DNA from: Daejeonia sp002484105
GTDB lineage: Bacteria; Bacteroidota; Bacteroidia; Flavobacteriales; Weeksellaceae
Length of the DNA: 64,000 bases
Direction: 5' to 3'
Assembly (NCBI RefSeq): GCF_051175565.1
Contig: NZ_CP195105.1
Coordinates: 186,001 to 250,000, forward strand
A program made the position numbers and the translations under genes. Below, in pieces: positions 42,710 to 51,734 of the stretch. The number at the start of each line of letters is the position of its first letter. Positions within the stretch are counted from its first letter, which is position 1. Below the pieces are notes generated by a model. The model worked only from the letters and a program-made list of their open reading frames with translations, searched no databases and was not told the origin of the DNA.

Positions 42710-43405
42710 TTATTTTTGTACCGTTTTTTTCACGGCTGCCGAATCGGTTTTCAGGCTGTCTGAAACTTTTGAAACGACTTTTTTTGCAGGAATTTTGGGA
42801 GCCGTGTCAATACGGTGTGTAGCGTTTTTAACGGTAAAGGATTCTTTTCCAAAAAGTTTTTCTCTCTGTGTCACTGCCAGCACGAGCAATCCGGCAACGG
42901 GTATGATGAGCAGAAAAATCCACAGAATGGTTTTGTTGAATGTATATTCGCCGGAAGAGGATGTCGTTTTTGAGGAACATGCCGCCTCTCCAAGCCGGGT
43001 AAGGTCAATATTCTCCAAACCGAAAAAGTCTGGTGCTTCAATGTTAAGACGCTCTCCGTAGAAAATCATTTTGCCGTCTTCCGGCACAAATCTTCCGATT
43101 CCCGGAATGGAAAATTCTGTATTTCCGTTCAGTTTTTTTTTCCATGTATCGGCTTTCACCTGGACAAAAGCGCTTGCCTTGCCCGTGGTGATGTCTTCGC
43201 GATTCGCAATTATGGATATCAGCCCCTGATCCTGAGTAAGATCGTCCGCCGCAAAGAAAATTTCCTTAGCGGGAGGGAGAATCTTCTGATCGCCGGCCAG
43301 TATCCGGGCGCCCGAATTTTTCAGTGTAAAACTTCCGAAACCTGCTATTGCAGCCTTCTGGTCTTTGCAAAGACATTCTGATATATAAGAAGACAGATCC
43401 ATCAT
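42710..43405 (-). CDS. HU-CCDC81-like membrane protein
   Basis: 231 residues. The N-terminal ~130 residues carry two HU-type parts like those of the Bacteroidetes HU-CCDC81 domain (ISECLCKDQKAAIAGFGSFT ... EFSIPGIGRFVPEDGKM). One membrane helix follows (ILWIFLLIIPVAGLLVLAV) and a Lys/Ser-rich tail ends the protein. Related proteins often end in a SPOR domain; none is seen here. A role in linking DNA or envelope structures is only inferred. Two ATG codons overlap the start (43405 or 43402). Confidence 0.82.
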   Translation of the reverse strand: MMDLSSYISECLCKDQKAAIAGFGSFTLKNSGARILAGDQKILPPAKEIFFAADDLTQDQGLISIIANREDITTGKASAFVQVKADTWKKKLNGNTEFSIPGIGRFVPEDGKMIFYGERLNIEAPDFFGLENIDLTRLGEAACSSKTTSSSGEYTFNKTILWIFLLIIPVAGLLVLAVTQREKLFGKESFTVKNATHRIDTAPKIPAKKVVSKVSDSLKTDSAAVKKTVQK

Positions 43406-43442
43406 GTGGCAAATTTAAGTCTTTTCGGAGAAATTCAATAAA

Positions 43443-43468
43443 AAAGGCCGTCACTGCGACGACCTTTT
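43443..43468 (-). terminator. Terminator of the thiamine-regulated receptor gene
   Basis: AAAGG(C)CGTC pairs with GACG(A)CCTTT around ACTGC, with one internal mismatch. On the minus strand a run of six T follows. It lies 34 bp after the receptor stop. Confidence 0.75.
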
Positions 43469-43501
43469 GGATAATTCTTGTCTTTTGTTTTTGTGAAATG
43501 C

Positions 43502-45619
43502 CTATTTGAATTTTAATGTGATTCCGAACATAAAATTGGTCCCTGCCTGAGAATAATAATAAGGAGTCTCATCATACACAAAACCATTGTTGACATATTT
43601 TTTATTGAACAGGTTGTTGAGCAGGAACTTAAACTCCACATCAGTTCCCGGGAACCGCAGCAGATAGCTGGCATTGAAATCCGTCATAAAATAATCATCC
43701 AGCTGATAAGCTGCATTATCGGTATTATCCAGATACTGTTTGCCGACATATTGATTCTGCAGTCCCAAACTGAAATTCTTGAAAGGTCTGAAGTTCAGCA
43801 GGATATTACCCAGCACATCGGGCGAAAAGGAAATCGGCGTGTTTCCGAGGTTTTCAACACCTGTTCCGGTTTCCTGTCGGAAATCTTTGTTGCGGTTGCG
43901 GCTCCATGTGAAGTTTCCGGAAAGCGTCCATTTTTCGGACAGATCTGCCAGTGCACCAATTTCGATCCCCATGCGGTAGCTTTTTCCGGAGTTGGCACGG
44001 ATAAATGCACCGACATTATTGATCCCACCCGTCAGCACCAACTGGTCAACATAATACATATAATAAGCATTGGCACTCAGTTGGATATTTCCGAAAGACC
44101 TTTCGTAGCCGAGTTCCACATCATGAAGCTGTTCCGGTTTCGTTTCGGGATTGGCAACAAGATCGTCGCGGTTAGGCTCGCGTCTGGCATTGGCATAAGA
44201 CAGATAGATTTTTCCTGACGGCACCAGCAGGCTCACCCCTGCTTTTGGATTAAAGAACGTCCAGTTTTTGTCAAGGTTGATTCCTTCGTCATCCCCAGCC
44301 TGAATAATTTTAGTATTGTATCCGATATTTCTCAGCTGCAGGTCTCCGAAAAGTTCCCACTGCCCCAGTTTCCAGATGGCTTTGGCAAAACCAGCCACTT
44401 CATTCTTCACCGAACGGTTCCGGTAATATTCATGCTCATTAATTTCAGGGTAATATACTCCGGTAACGTTTCCGTAATGTCTTCCGTAATACTGATTCGC
44501 CACTGCCCCGAAATTCAAATCTATACTCCCAAGATTTCCGTACAAAGTAGAGACCAGGCCATAGAAATCATTGTTCAGCCATTTTTTGCGGATAAAATCT
44601 GTGGTTTTGATTTCTGTTCCGTTTTCATCGATATTCGGAAGGTTATATTTGGAAAACTTGGCCTCTTGTTTATAATTTTCGTAATAGCCTTTTCCTTTGG
44701 TGAAATGAAACGTTGTTTCCAGATTCCATCGTGAGCTGAATTTTTGTTCCCAAAGCAGCTGATAATGATTCTGCCGGTAGTTGTCATTTTCATTTTTATA
44801 GAAACCAACAATATTTTCCCAGCCGGCATCGTAAATAGCTCCGGAATAATTGAATTTGGGATTGCTTTCCCATGTCTCTTTATCAATCCCATTCCAGGCC
44901 TGATAGGTTTTTTCCTTTCCGCCGAATGCCATCAGCCTCAGCCGCGTATTTCCTTCCTCGAACAATGCCGTAAAATGATACGAGTCAAGATCCGATTTTG
45001 CACGGTCGATATATCCGTCGGAATGAATTTTTGTATACCGTCCCATCACAGAAAGGCGGTTTTTCCATAATTTTCCCGAACCTATTTCCGCAGAGTATTT
45101 ATAGGTATTGAATGAACCATAACTGTCGTCGGTTTTCAGATAAAACTGATCTTCGGGGTCTTTGGAAATCACATTCACACTTGCTCCGAAAGCCGAAACT
45201 CCGTTGGAAGAAGTCCCGACACCACGCTGAATGACAATCTGTGAAGCCGAGCTGGCAAGATCCGGAACATCTACAAAAAAAGTCCCCTGAGATTCGGAAT
45301 CGTTGTACGGAACACCATTCATCATCACATTGATGGAATTGCCGCCCACGCCACGGATACGAAGCCCCGTGTATCCCACGCCGTTACCTGCATCGGAAGT
45401 AGAGATAACGGAAGTCTGATTCTTGAGCAAAACCGGCAGATCCTGCCCCAGATTTTTCTGGTCGAGATCTTTCTGAACATTGATGATTTCCTTGGTTACA
45501 GGAAGCCGTCTGGTGAAGTGCACGGCTTCGATCTGCTGAAAATCCAGCGAGTCCTTCGGCATCTGCTGGGCATAATAGAACGAGCTGACAAGCAGCCCGG
45601 AAATAAAAAATCCTTTCAT
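43502..45619 (-). CDS. TonB-dependent receptor, thiamine-regulated
   Basis: 705 residues with signal peptide (FFISGLLVSSFYYAQQ). Plug motifs LPVLLKNQTSVISTSDAGNG, LRIRGVGGNSINVMMNGVPY and DVPDLASSASQIVIQRGVGT, then a barrel ending GITLKFK. A TPP riboswitch directly upstream places it under thiamine control, so it probably imports thiamine, a precursor or a related compound through the outer membrane, like the THI-box-linked receptors (Omr1) reported from Bacteroidetes. The cargo is inferred from the riboswitch. Confidence 0.9.
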   Translation of the reverse strand: MKGFFISGLLVSSFYYAQQMPKDSLDFQQIEAVHFTRRLPVTKEIINVQKDLDQKNLGQDLPVLLKNQTSVISTSDAGNGVGYTGLRIRGVGGNSINVMMNGVPYNDSESQGTFFVDVPDLASSASQIVIQRGVGTSSNGVSAFGASVNVISKDPEDQFYLKTDDSYGSFNTYKYSAEIGSGKLWKNRLSVMGRYTKIHSDGYIDRAKSDLDSYHFTALFEEGNTRLRLMAFGGKEKTYQAWNGIDKETWESNPKFNYSGAIYDAGWENIVGFYKNENDNYRQNHYQLLWEQKFSSRWNLETTFHFTKGKGYYENYKQEAKFSKYNLPNIDENGTEIKTTDFIRKKWLNNDFYGLVSTLYGNLGSIDLNFGAVANQYYGRHYGNVTGVYYPEINEHEYYRNRSVKNEVAGFAKAIWKLGQWELFGDLQLRNIGYNTKIIQAGDDEGINLDKNWTFFNPKAGVSLLVPSGKIYLSYANARREPNRDDLVANPETKPEQLHDVELGYERSFGNIQLSANAYYMYYVDQLVLTGGINNVGAFIRANSGKSYRMGIEIGALADLSEKWTLSGNFTWSRNRNKDFRQETGTGVENLGNTPISFSPDVLGNILLNFRPFKNFSLGLQNQYVGKQYLDNTDNAAYQLDDYFMTDFNASYLLRFPGTDVEFKFLLNNLFNKKYVNNGFVYDETPYYYSQAGTNFMFGITLKFK

Positions 45620-45673
45620 TCTTTTAAATTTTTAAGGTTAAAATTTATTGGAATAAAAGGGGCGATAAGATGA

Positions 45674-45706
45674 ATGTAACCCATCTTGAACTATCAATGG
45701 TTACAT
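45674..45706 (-). promoter_or_regulatory. Hairpin between TPP aptamer and receptor start
   Basis: ATGTAACC pairs with GGTTACAT (8 bp). No T run follows it, so it is not a plain terminator; it may be part of the riboswitch expression platform, opening or closing in exchange with the aptamer. Confidence 0.4.
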
Positions 45707-45712
45707 ACTTGA

Positions 45713-45784
45713 CAATTTTCCCTAAACAGCATTACCTGTTCCAGGTTCATTGGGTATTATCTCAGCTTGTTACAGCACCCCTTA
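45713..45784 (-). ncRNA. TPP (THI-box) riboswitch
   Basis: On the minus strand the conserved order of a TPP aptamer is present: AAGGGGTGC, GCTGAGATAATACCC, TGAACCTGGAACAGGTAATG and TGTTTAGGGAA. It lies ~95 bp upstream of the TonB receptor. High thiamine pyrophosphate would lower expression of the receptor. Confidence 0.93.
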
Positions 45785-45816
45785 AATTTCTGACAGCGAA
45801 ATTACAAAATATATTT

Positions 45817-46545
45817 CTAATATGCCTTATTGCCGGCATCAACGAAATAAAAATGTTTTCCGTCGCGCGAAACTTCAAACAGACGTGCCGTTTTCCAGCT
45901 CAGATTCCGTTTGATATCTGCATATTCGAAAGGAATAATAACTTTATTACTGATATCCACAACACCGAAACGGTCGTTAAGTGAAGCAATCATCAGCGGA
46001 TGGTTGAGATCATCGCCTTCCAGAACATGAATATACTGGTATTGGGGATAAATGGTATATTGACGGTAATCTTCCGGATTCTGAAATTTTGCATCTTCAA
46101 TCACACCATAAAAACCGTTCTTTATATAAGCATGAAACAATTGTTTCCGGTATTCGGAATCACACTTTCCCAAATCATTGTCTCTGAAGATATATACGCG
46201 GCGTCCCTGTTCATCAATGCGGTAGTCGATACCGTCCTTTCGGACAGAAGCATACTTTGAAGAACCAAATTTCCGTACTTTGGGATCCGGTGAATTGGTG
46301 AGATTACAGTCTTCTGTGAAAAATCCGACATTAGTATATTCCGGCCGGATAATCATTTTGCCCTGCTGGTTGACAAAACCGTATTTTCCTCCTTCTTCAT
46401 GTGGAATAAGCAAAGGAATAGAATCATTGATGCGGACAAGAGCAGAAACTCCCACCGTCGTTTTCTTTGCAGCAGTTCCTTTCTTAATTTTCTGTGAATA
46501 CATCACAAATGGAAAGATGAGAACCAGGAGAATAAAATTTTTCAT
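45817..46545 (-). CDS. Exported WG-repeat protein
   Basis: 242 residues with signal peptide (FILLVLIFPFVMYSQ). WG-type repeats are visible (GKYGFVNQQGKMIIRPEYTN; RFGVVDISNKVIIPFEYADI). Such repeats form beta-structures in many Bacteroidetes exported proteins. Its stop is ~30 bp from the riboswitch, on the same strand; no functional link is implied. Function unknown. Confidence 0.85.
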   Translation of the reverse strand: MKNFILLVLIFPFVMYSQKIKKGTAAKKTTVGVSALVRINDSIPLLIPHEEGGKYGFVNQQGKMIIRPEYTNVGFFTEDCNLTNSPDPKVRKFGSSKYASVRKDGIDYRIDEQGRRVYIFRDNDLGKCDSEYRKQLFHAYIKNGFYGVIEDAKFQNPEDYRQYTIYPQYQYIHVLEGDDLNHPLMIASLNDRFGVVDISNKVIIPFEYADIKRNLSWKTARLFEVSRDGKHFYFVDAGNKAY

Positions 46546-46779
46546 CAGTAAAGTTTTTCAAAAATGCAGCCAAAAATACTCATTATTCAGAGAAATATTC
46601 AATCCGAAGCGTAAAAAAAACGGAACCTACAGCAAACCAAAAAGTATTATTTATCAAACCATTACCCCATAAAACCAACAAGGAAACACCTTCTTGAAAT
46701 TATAGCGCCAAATAGATAGTCTTCATATAATTTATATAAAATCTAAATAAAAGAAACCTTAAAAACGCTGGATTTTTAT

Positions 46780-46787
46780 TAATTTTG
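46780..46787 (+). promoter_or_regulatory. Promoter core of the aconitase gene
   Basis: TAATTTTG matches TAnnTTTG, 41 bp upstream of the ATG. The -33 position reads CTT instead of TTG. The rest of 46546-46779 shows no gene. Confidence 0.4.
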
Positions 46788-46828
46788 AGCGGTTTAATTT
46801 AATTAATTTCTTCAAAAAAATTACCAAT

Positions 46829-49102
46829 ATGATATTTGACCTTGATATGATCAAAAAGGTATACGAGCGCTATCCCGAAAGAATCGCGGCTGCGAGGAAA
46901 GTTGTGGGAAAACCTCTTACCTTGTCTGAAAAGATTCTTTATGCCCATCTGTGGGAAGGCAATGCTACACAGGCATATGAAAGAGGAAATTCTTATGTAG
47001 ATTTTGCTCCGGACCGTGTAGCCATGCAGGATGCGACAGCCCAGATGGCACTTCTGCAGTTTATGCAGGCCGGAAAATCCAAGGTGGCAGTTCCTTCCAC
47101 CGCGCATGCCGATCACCTGATTCAGGCAAAAGTAGGTGCAGACAAGGATCTGCAGGAAGGAATCAACAAAAACTCGGAAGTATTCAACTTCCTGAGCTCC
47201 GTCTGCGACAAGTACGGAATCGGCTTCTGGAAGCCGGGTGCCGGAATTATCCACCAGGTAGTTTTGGAAAACTATGCATTCCCAGGAGGTATGATGGTCG
47301 GAACCGACTCGCACACCGTAAATGCAGGAGGCCTCGGAATGGTGGCCATCGGCGTTGGGGGTGCCGATGCCGTGGATGTAATGGCCGGAATGGCATGGGA
47401 ACTGAAAATGCCCAAGCTGATCGGTGTGAAACTCACGGGAAAACTGAACGGCTGGACAGCTCCAAAAGATGTCATCCTGAAAGTTGCCGGAATTCTCACC
47501 GTAAAAGGGGGAACAGGATGCATCGTAGAATATTTCGGCGAAGGCGCCACTTCAATGTCCTGTACCGGAAAAGGAACCATCTGTAATATGGGCGCCGAAA
47601 TTGGAGCCACAACATCTACTTTTGGCTATGACGATTCCATGAGAAGATACCTTGCTGCCACAGGAAGACAGGAAGTAGTAGATGCCGCTGACCAGATTTC
47701 AGAACATTTAACCGGAGATCCGGAAGTTTATGCAGACCCGGAAAAATATTTTGATCAGGTAATTGAAATCGACCTTAATACCCTTTCACCACATCTGAAC
47801 GGACCTTTCACACCGGATCTTGCAACGCCTGTTGCAGAATTCCACGACAAAGCTGAAGCCAATGGATGGCCGCTGGAGGTAGAATGGGCACTGATTGGCT
47901 CCTGTACCAATTCTTCTTACGAAGACCTTTCGAGAGCCGCTTCTATTGTGGAAGACGCTGTTTCCAAAGGGGTAAAACCTAAAGCCATACTCGGCATCAA
48001 TCCGGGATCTGAACAGGTAAAATTCACCGCAGAAAGAGACGGTTTTCTGGATTCTTTCAGAAAATTTGAAAACGCCAGAATCTTCACTAACGCCTGTGGA
48101 CCATGTATCGGACAGTGGGACAGAGAAGGTGCTGAAAAAGGAGAGAAAAACTCTATCATCCATTCTTTTAACAGAAACTTTGCAAAAAGAGCAGACGGAA
48201 ATCCCAATACACATGCTTTCGTAGCTTCACCGGAAATGGTGGCTGCAGTAGCCATCTCCGGAAGGCTGGATTTCAATCCAATTACCGATACCCTCACCAA
48301 TGAAGCAGGCGAACAGGTAAAACTGGGCGAGCCAAAAGGACATGAACTTCCTGAAAAAGGTTTTGCAGTAGACGACAATGGTTATCAGGCACCTTCCGAA
48401 GACGGTTCGAAAGTGGTGGTAAATGTGAGTCCAACCTCTGATCGTTTACAGCTTTTAGAAGCTTTCCCAGCTTGGGACGGCCTCAATATTACAGGTGCTT
48501 TTGTCCTGATTAAAGCTTTCGGAAAATGTACTACAGATCATATTTCTATGGCTGGGCCATGGTTGAAATACCGCGGACATTTGGATAATATTTCCAACAA
48601 CATGCTCATCGGTGCCGTCAATGCCTACAACATGGAAACCAATAAGGTAAAAAATCTCTTGACCGGAGAATACGGCGAAGTTCCTGCAGTACAGAGAGCT
48701 TACAAAGCAGCACACGTTCCTACAATTGTGGTGGGAGATGAAAATTATGGCGAAGGTTCGTCCCGTGAACACGCTGCAATGGAACCCAGACATCTGGGTG
48801 TGAAGGCAGTTTTGGTAAAATCATTTGCCCGAATCCACGAAACCAACCTGAAGAAACAGGGGATGCTGGCATTAACCTTCAATGATAAATCTGATTATGA
48901 CAAAATCAGAGAAGATGATGTCGTAAACTTCCTTGATCTGGACAAATTCGCAGTCGGGAAACCATTGACGATTGATTTCGTTCATTCTGACGGTACCAAA
49001 GATACCGTAGTGACCAACCACACCTACAATGATGCACAGATTGAGTGGTTCAAAGCAGGATCTGCACTGAACCTCATCAAACAGATGGAAAAGGAAAGCT
49101 GA
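46829..49102 (+). CDS. acn: Aconitate hydratase (mitochondrial-type)
   Basis: 757 residues. Cluster cysteines are present in IGSCTNSSYEDLSRAA and FTNACGPCIGQWDREG; substrate motifs VPSTAHADHLIQ and MVGTDSHTVNAGGLGM; the swivel domain has GDENYGEGSSREHAAMEPRH. The N-terminus (FDLDMIKKVYERYPERIAAA) and length are those of the mitochondrial-type enzyme. It converts citrate to isocitrate in the TCA cycle. Start at 46829, MIFDLDMIKKV. Confidence 0.97.
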   Translation: MIFDLDMIKKVYERYPERIAAARKVVGKPLTLSEKILYAHLWEGNATQAYERGNSYVDFAPDRVAMQDATAQMALLQFMQAGKSKVAVPSTAHADHLIQAKVGADKDLQEGINKNSEVFNFLSSVCDKYGIGFWKPGAGIIHQVVLENYAFPGGMMVGTDSHTVNAGGLGMVAIGVGGADAVDVMAGMAWELKMPKLIGVKLTGKLNGWTAPKDVILKVAGILTVKGGTGCIVEYFGEGATSMSCTGKGTICNMGAEIGATTSTFGYDDSMRRYLAATGRQEVVDAADQISEHLTGDPEVYADPEKYFDQVIEIDLNTLSPHLNGPFTPDLATPVAEFHDKAEANGWPLEVEWALIGSCTNSSYEDLSRAASIVEDAVSKGVKPKAILGINPGSEQVKFTAERDGFLDSFRKFENARIFTNACGPCIGQWDREGAEKGEKNSIIHSFNRNFAKRADGNPNTHAFVASPEMVAAVAISGRLDFNPITDTLTNEAGEQVKLGEPKGHELPEKGFAVDDNGYQAPSEDGSKVVVNVSPTSDRLQLLEAFPAWDGLNITGAFVLIKAFGKCTTDHISMAGPWLKYRGHLDNISNNMLIGAVNAYNMETNKVKNLLTGEYGEVPAVQRAYKAAHVPTIVVGDENYGEGSSREHAAMEPRHLGVKAVLVKSFARIHETNLKKQGMLALTFNDKSDYDKIREDDVVNFLDLDKFAVGKPLTIDFVHSDGTKDTVVTNHTYNDAQIEWFKAGSALNLIKQMEKES

Positions 49103-49123
49103 TTTCCCTTTCTGAAATACTTC

Positions 49124-49152
49124 AAAACCGTTCAGCAATGAGCGGTTTTTTT
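49124..49152 (+). terminator. Terminator of the aconitase gene
   Basis: AAAACCG pairs with CGGTTTT around a partly paired loop and is followed by T. It lies ~20 bp after the stop. Confidence 0.75.
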
Positions 49153-49206
49153 GCATTTTTAATTTAACTTTATCTCTCAATACAGCATCTAAAGCAAAAT
49201 TTATAC

Positions 49207-49764
49207 ATGAAAAAATTTCTCACATTGGCTTTTGCAGCTATTGCTGCTATGATGAATGCGCAATACCGTATGAACAACTATAATGGAAACGAAGGGCAGA
49301 ATGATATAAAAATCAATGTGTTAAGTCTTTTCTTTTACGGAACGGAATTCGGATATGAAAGAATTCTGAACCCAAATGTCGGCATCGGTGGAAGCGTGAT
49401 GATTCCTTATGGAGACAATACCAGACTCGTCATCAAATCGAATTTGAATTATTATGTTTCGCCATATATCAGATATTATTTTAATGGATTTGGCCCGGCT
49501 TCCGGATTTTTTGTAGAAGGCTTTGGGCTTTTATCCGACGGAAAATATACTCCCCGAGATGAAAACGGAATTTCCACGGATACTAAAAAAGATTATTCGG
49601 CATTCGGCGCAGGCTTTGGTATCGGTGAAAAATGGACAAGCCGTTCCGGAATATTTCTGGAAGCAACAGCTGGTTTCGGAAGGAATTTTTCCATTCCCGA
49701 AGATGCAGCCACATCTTTGATTCTGATAGGAAAAGTCGGTGTTTCTGTGGGATACCGTTTTTGA
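49207..49764 (+). CDS. Outer-membrane beta-barrel protein
   Basis: 185 residues with signal peptide (FLTLAFAAIAAMMNAQ). Alternating beta pattern of a small barrel (LSLFFYGTEFGYERILNPNV, YVSPYIRYYFNGFGPASGFF) ending VGVSVGYRF. It resembles DUF3575-like barrel proteins. Role unknown. Convergent with the RluA-type gene. Confidence 0.8.
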   Translation: MKKFLTLAFAAIAAMMNAQYRMNNYNGNEGQNDIKINVLSLFFYGTEFGYERILNPNVGIGGSVMIPYGDNTRLVIKSNLNYYVSPYIRYYFNGFGPASGFFVEGFGLLSDGKYTPRDENGISTDTKKDYSAFGAGFGIGEKWTSRSGIFLEATAGFGRNFSIPEDAATSLILIGKVGVSVGYRF

Positions 49765-49828
49765 GCAAATACGTTAGAAAACAAATGAAAATCTGGCGGA
49801 CTACAGCTTTTAAGAATATTTGAAAAGT

Positions 49829-50521
49829 TTATTTTTCACATGCTTTCCAAACTGCATCATTTTGCGGAACCGGAGCAACGAGCTCCAATTCTTCTTTAGT
49901 AACGGGATGTATAAAATTCAGTTTTCTTGCGTGAAGCGATATCCCACCGTCCGGATTGGAACGAGGTGCACCGTATTTAAGATCCCCCTTTACCGGAACG
50001 CCGATTTTTGAAAGTTGTGCCCGGATTTGATGATGCCGGCCGGTTTCCAGATCAATTTCCAAAAGCTGATAGTGGTCTAAGATCTTGATGACTTCATAAT
50101 TCAAAACAGCTTCTTTTGCCCCGTCTGTCGCTTTAGGAAAAACCGTTGTCTTATTCGTTTTTTCATTTTTCTTCAGATAATGAACCAAACGCTGCGACTG
50201 TGGAATCAGCTCTTTTGCCACAATTGCCCAGTATGTTTTTTTAATCTCTCGGGTTTTTACCATTTGGGTTAACCGCGAAAGTGCTTTGGAGGTTTTGGCA
50301 TAAATCACCAATCCTGAAGTTGGGCGGTCAATCCTGTGAACCAGCCCAAGGAAAACATTTCCGGGTTTTTGGTCTCTTTTTTTGATAAAATTCTTAATGG
50401 AGTCCAGCAAAGATTCGTCACCGGTTTTATCACCCTGAACGAGCTGTCCGGCTTTTTTATTGATGACGACAAGGTGATTGTCTTCAAAAACAATCTGAGA
50501 AGCTTCAAAATTCTGCTGCAT
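49829..50521 (-). CDS. RluA-family RNA pseudouridine synthase
   Basis: About 230 residues from ATG at 50521 (MQQNFEASQIVFEDNHLVVI). Catalytic Asp in LVHRIDRPTSGLVIYAKT and the GRHHQIRAQL motif are typical of RluA. No S4 domain is present. The frame is open upstream to 50779, but that stretch shows no protein-like pattern and lies in the preceding gene. It shares one base with that gene's stop (TAATG). The target uridine in rRNA or tRNA is unknown. Confidence 0.94.
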   Translation of the reverse strand: MQQNFEASQIVFEDNHLVVINKKAGQLVQGDKTGDESLLDSIKNFIKKRDQKPGNVFLGLVHRIDRPTSGLVIYAKTSKALSRLTQMVKTREIKKTYWAIVAKELIPQSQRLVHYLKKNEKTNKTTVFPKATDGAKEAVLNYEVIKILDHYQLLEIDLETGRHHQIRAQLSKIGVPVKGDLKYGAPRSNPDGGISLHARKLNFIHPVTKEELELVAPVPQNDAVWKACEK

Positions 50522-50844
50522 TATTTCTGGTATTTTGGTCGGTTGGTAAAAGTAATGATCAGACCGGCAAGAATTCCAATCGTTTTGATAACCGAAAACT
50601 CCGATGATAAAGGAAGAAATGCACCGATCATACAAAGTGCACCAGCCCCATAAAGTGGATAAATCATTTTGTGATTGGTCAGAAGTCTGGTCTGTATGCC
50701 AAAAGCTGTTCCTATGAGGATATAAAATATCCTGCTGTAAATAAGCTGATTGATTTCTGATGAAAACAGATGAAACCACCCTACGATGAGGCAGAAAAGA
50801 ATTCCGACCGAAATAATCCCATTAAGTATTTTGAAGTTCTCCAT
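50521..50844 (-). CDS. Small multi-pass membrane protein
   Basis: 107 residues with about four membrane helices (LNGIISVGILFCLIVGWFHL, IYSRIFYILIGTAFGIQT, MIYPLYGAGALCMIGAFLPL, TIGILAGLIITFTN). It overlaps both neighbours by one base (panB upstream, RluA-type gene downstream), so the three genes are one translationally coupled unit. Family unknown to me. Confidence 0.78.
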   Translation of the reverse strand: MENFKILNGIISVGILFCLIVGWFHLFSSEINQLIYSRIFYILIGTAFGIQTRLLTNHKMIYPLYGAGALCMIGAFLPLSSEFSVIKTIGILAGLIITFTNRPKYQK

Positions 50845-51659
50845 CAGTAACTTTCCTGGTTATTTGGGAAATCTGCGTTTTTCACATCTTTCACGTACTG
50901 CGAAACTGCACCGGTAATTTCGCTGTACAGATCAAGATATCTCCGGAGAAATTTCGGAGAAAATCCCTGGTTCATTCCAACCATATCATGGTATACCAGC
51001 ACCTGTCCGTCACAGTGCGGCCCTGCGCCAATTCCGATGGTCGGGATGCTGAGGCTTTCTGAAACCTTTTGTGCCAGCGCAGCGGGGATTTTTTCCAGAA
51101 CCACGCCAAAGCATCCGAGTTCTTCCAGAAGTTTTGCATCGGAGAGCAGCTTTTCTGCTTCAGCATCTTCTTTGGCCCGAACTTTATAGGTACCGAACTG
51201 GTATATCGACTGCGGAGTCAAACCAAGATGCCCCATAACGGGGATACCTGCATTGACGATTTTCCGGATTGATTCTTCGATCTCTTTGCCGCCTTCAATT
51301 TTGATGGCATGTGCGCCGCCTTCCTTCATCATTCTAACTGCAGATTCCAACGCTTTTTCAGGGTTACTCTGGTAGGTACCAAAAGGTAAATCCGCCACCA
51401 CAAGGGCGCGGTCAATTCCACGTACTACACATTGCGTATGGTAAATCATCTGATCCAAAGTAATGGGAAGCGTCGTTTCGTATCCCGCCATTACATTGGA
51501 TGCAGAATCACCAATCAGTACAGCATCTACTCCGCCGGCATCCACCATTTTGGCCGTGGTGAAGTCGTATGCTGTGAGCATACTGATTTTTTCTCCATCG
51601 AACTTCATTTTGCGGAGCGTTTCTGTTGTAATTTTCTTGATTTCGGAATGTACTGACAT
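50844..51659 (-). CDS. panB: 3-methyl-2-oxobutanoate hydroxymethyltransferase
   Basis: 271 residues. Motifs KISMLTAYDFTTAKMVDAGG, VLIGDSASNVMAGYETTLPI, KIEGGKE and PTIGIGAGPHCDGQVLVYHD are those of PanB, which starts pantothenate (vitamin B5) synthesis by making ketopantoate. ATG at 51659 gives MSVHSEIKKITTETLRKMKF. First gene of the coupled trio. panC and panD are not in the window. Confidence 0.97.
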   Translation of the reverse strand: MSVHSEIKKITTETLRKMKFDGEKISMLTAYDFTTAKMVDAGGVDAVLIGDSASNVMAGYETTLPITLDQMIYHTQCVVRGIDRALVVADLPFGTYQSNPEKALESAVRMMKEGGAHAIKIEGGKEIEESIRKIVNAGIPVMGHLGLTPQSIYQFGTYKVRAKEDAEAEKLLSDAKLLEELGCFGVVLEKIPAALAQKVSESLSIPTIGIGAGPHCDGQVLVYHDMVGMNQGFSPKFLRRYLDLYSEITGAVSQYVKDVKNADFPNNQESY

Positions 51660-51687
51660 GTTGTAAATATAAAGGTATAAAATGAAT

Positions 51688-51713
51688 AATCTGAGAGTGC
51701 CAACCCTCAGATT
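51688..51713 (-). terminator. Hairpin between the Crp/Fnr gene and panB
   Basis: AATCTGAG/CTCAGATT, 8-bp perfect stem, 22 bp downstream of the Crp/Fnr stop. The T tract on the minus strand is weak (ATTATTCATTTT), so termination may be partial. Confidence 0.5.
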
Positions 51714-51734
51714 AAAAAAATCAATAAATATGTT

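Noticed and set aside
50522..50779. N-terminal extension of the RluA-type protein
   Set aside because: It lies in another frame of the preceding membrane-protein gene, and the family N-terminus begins at 50521.
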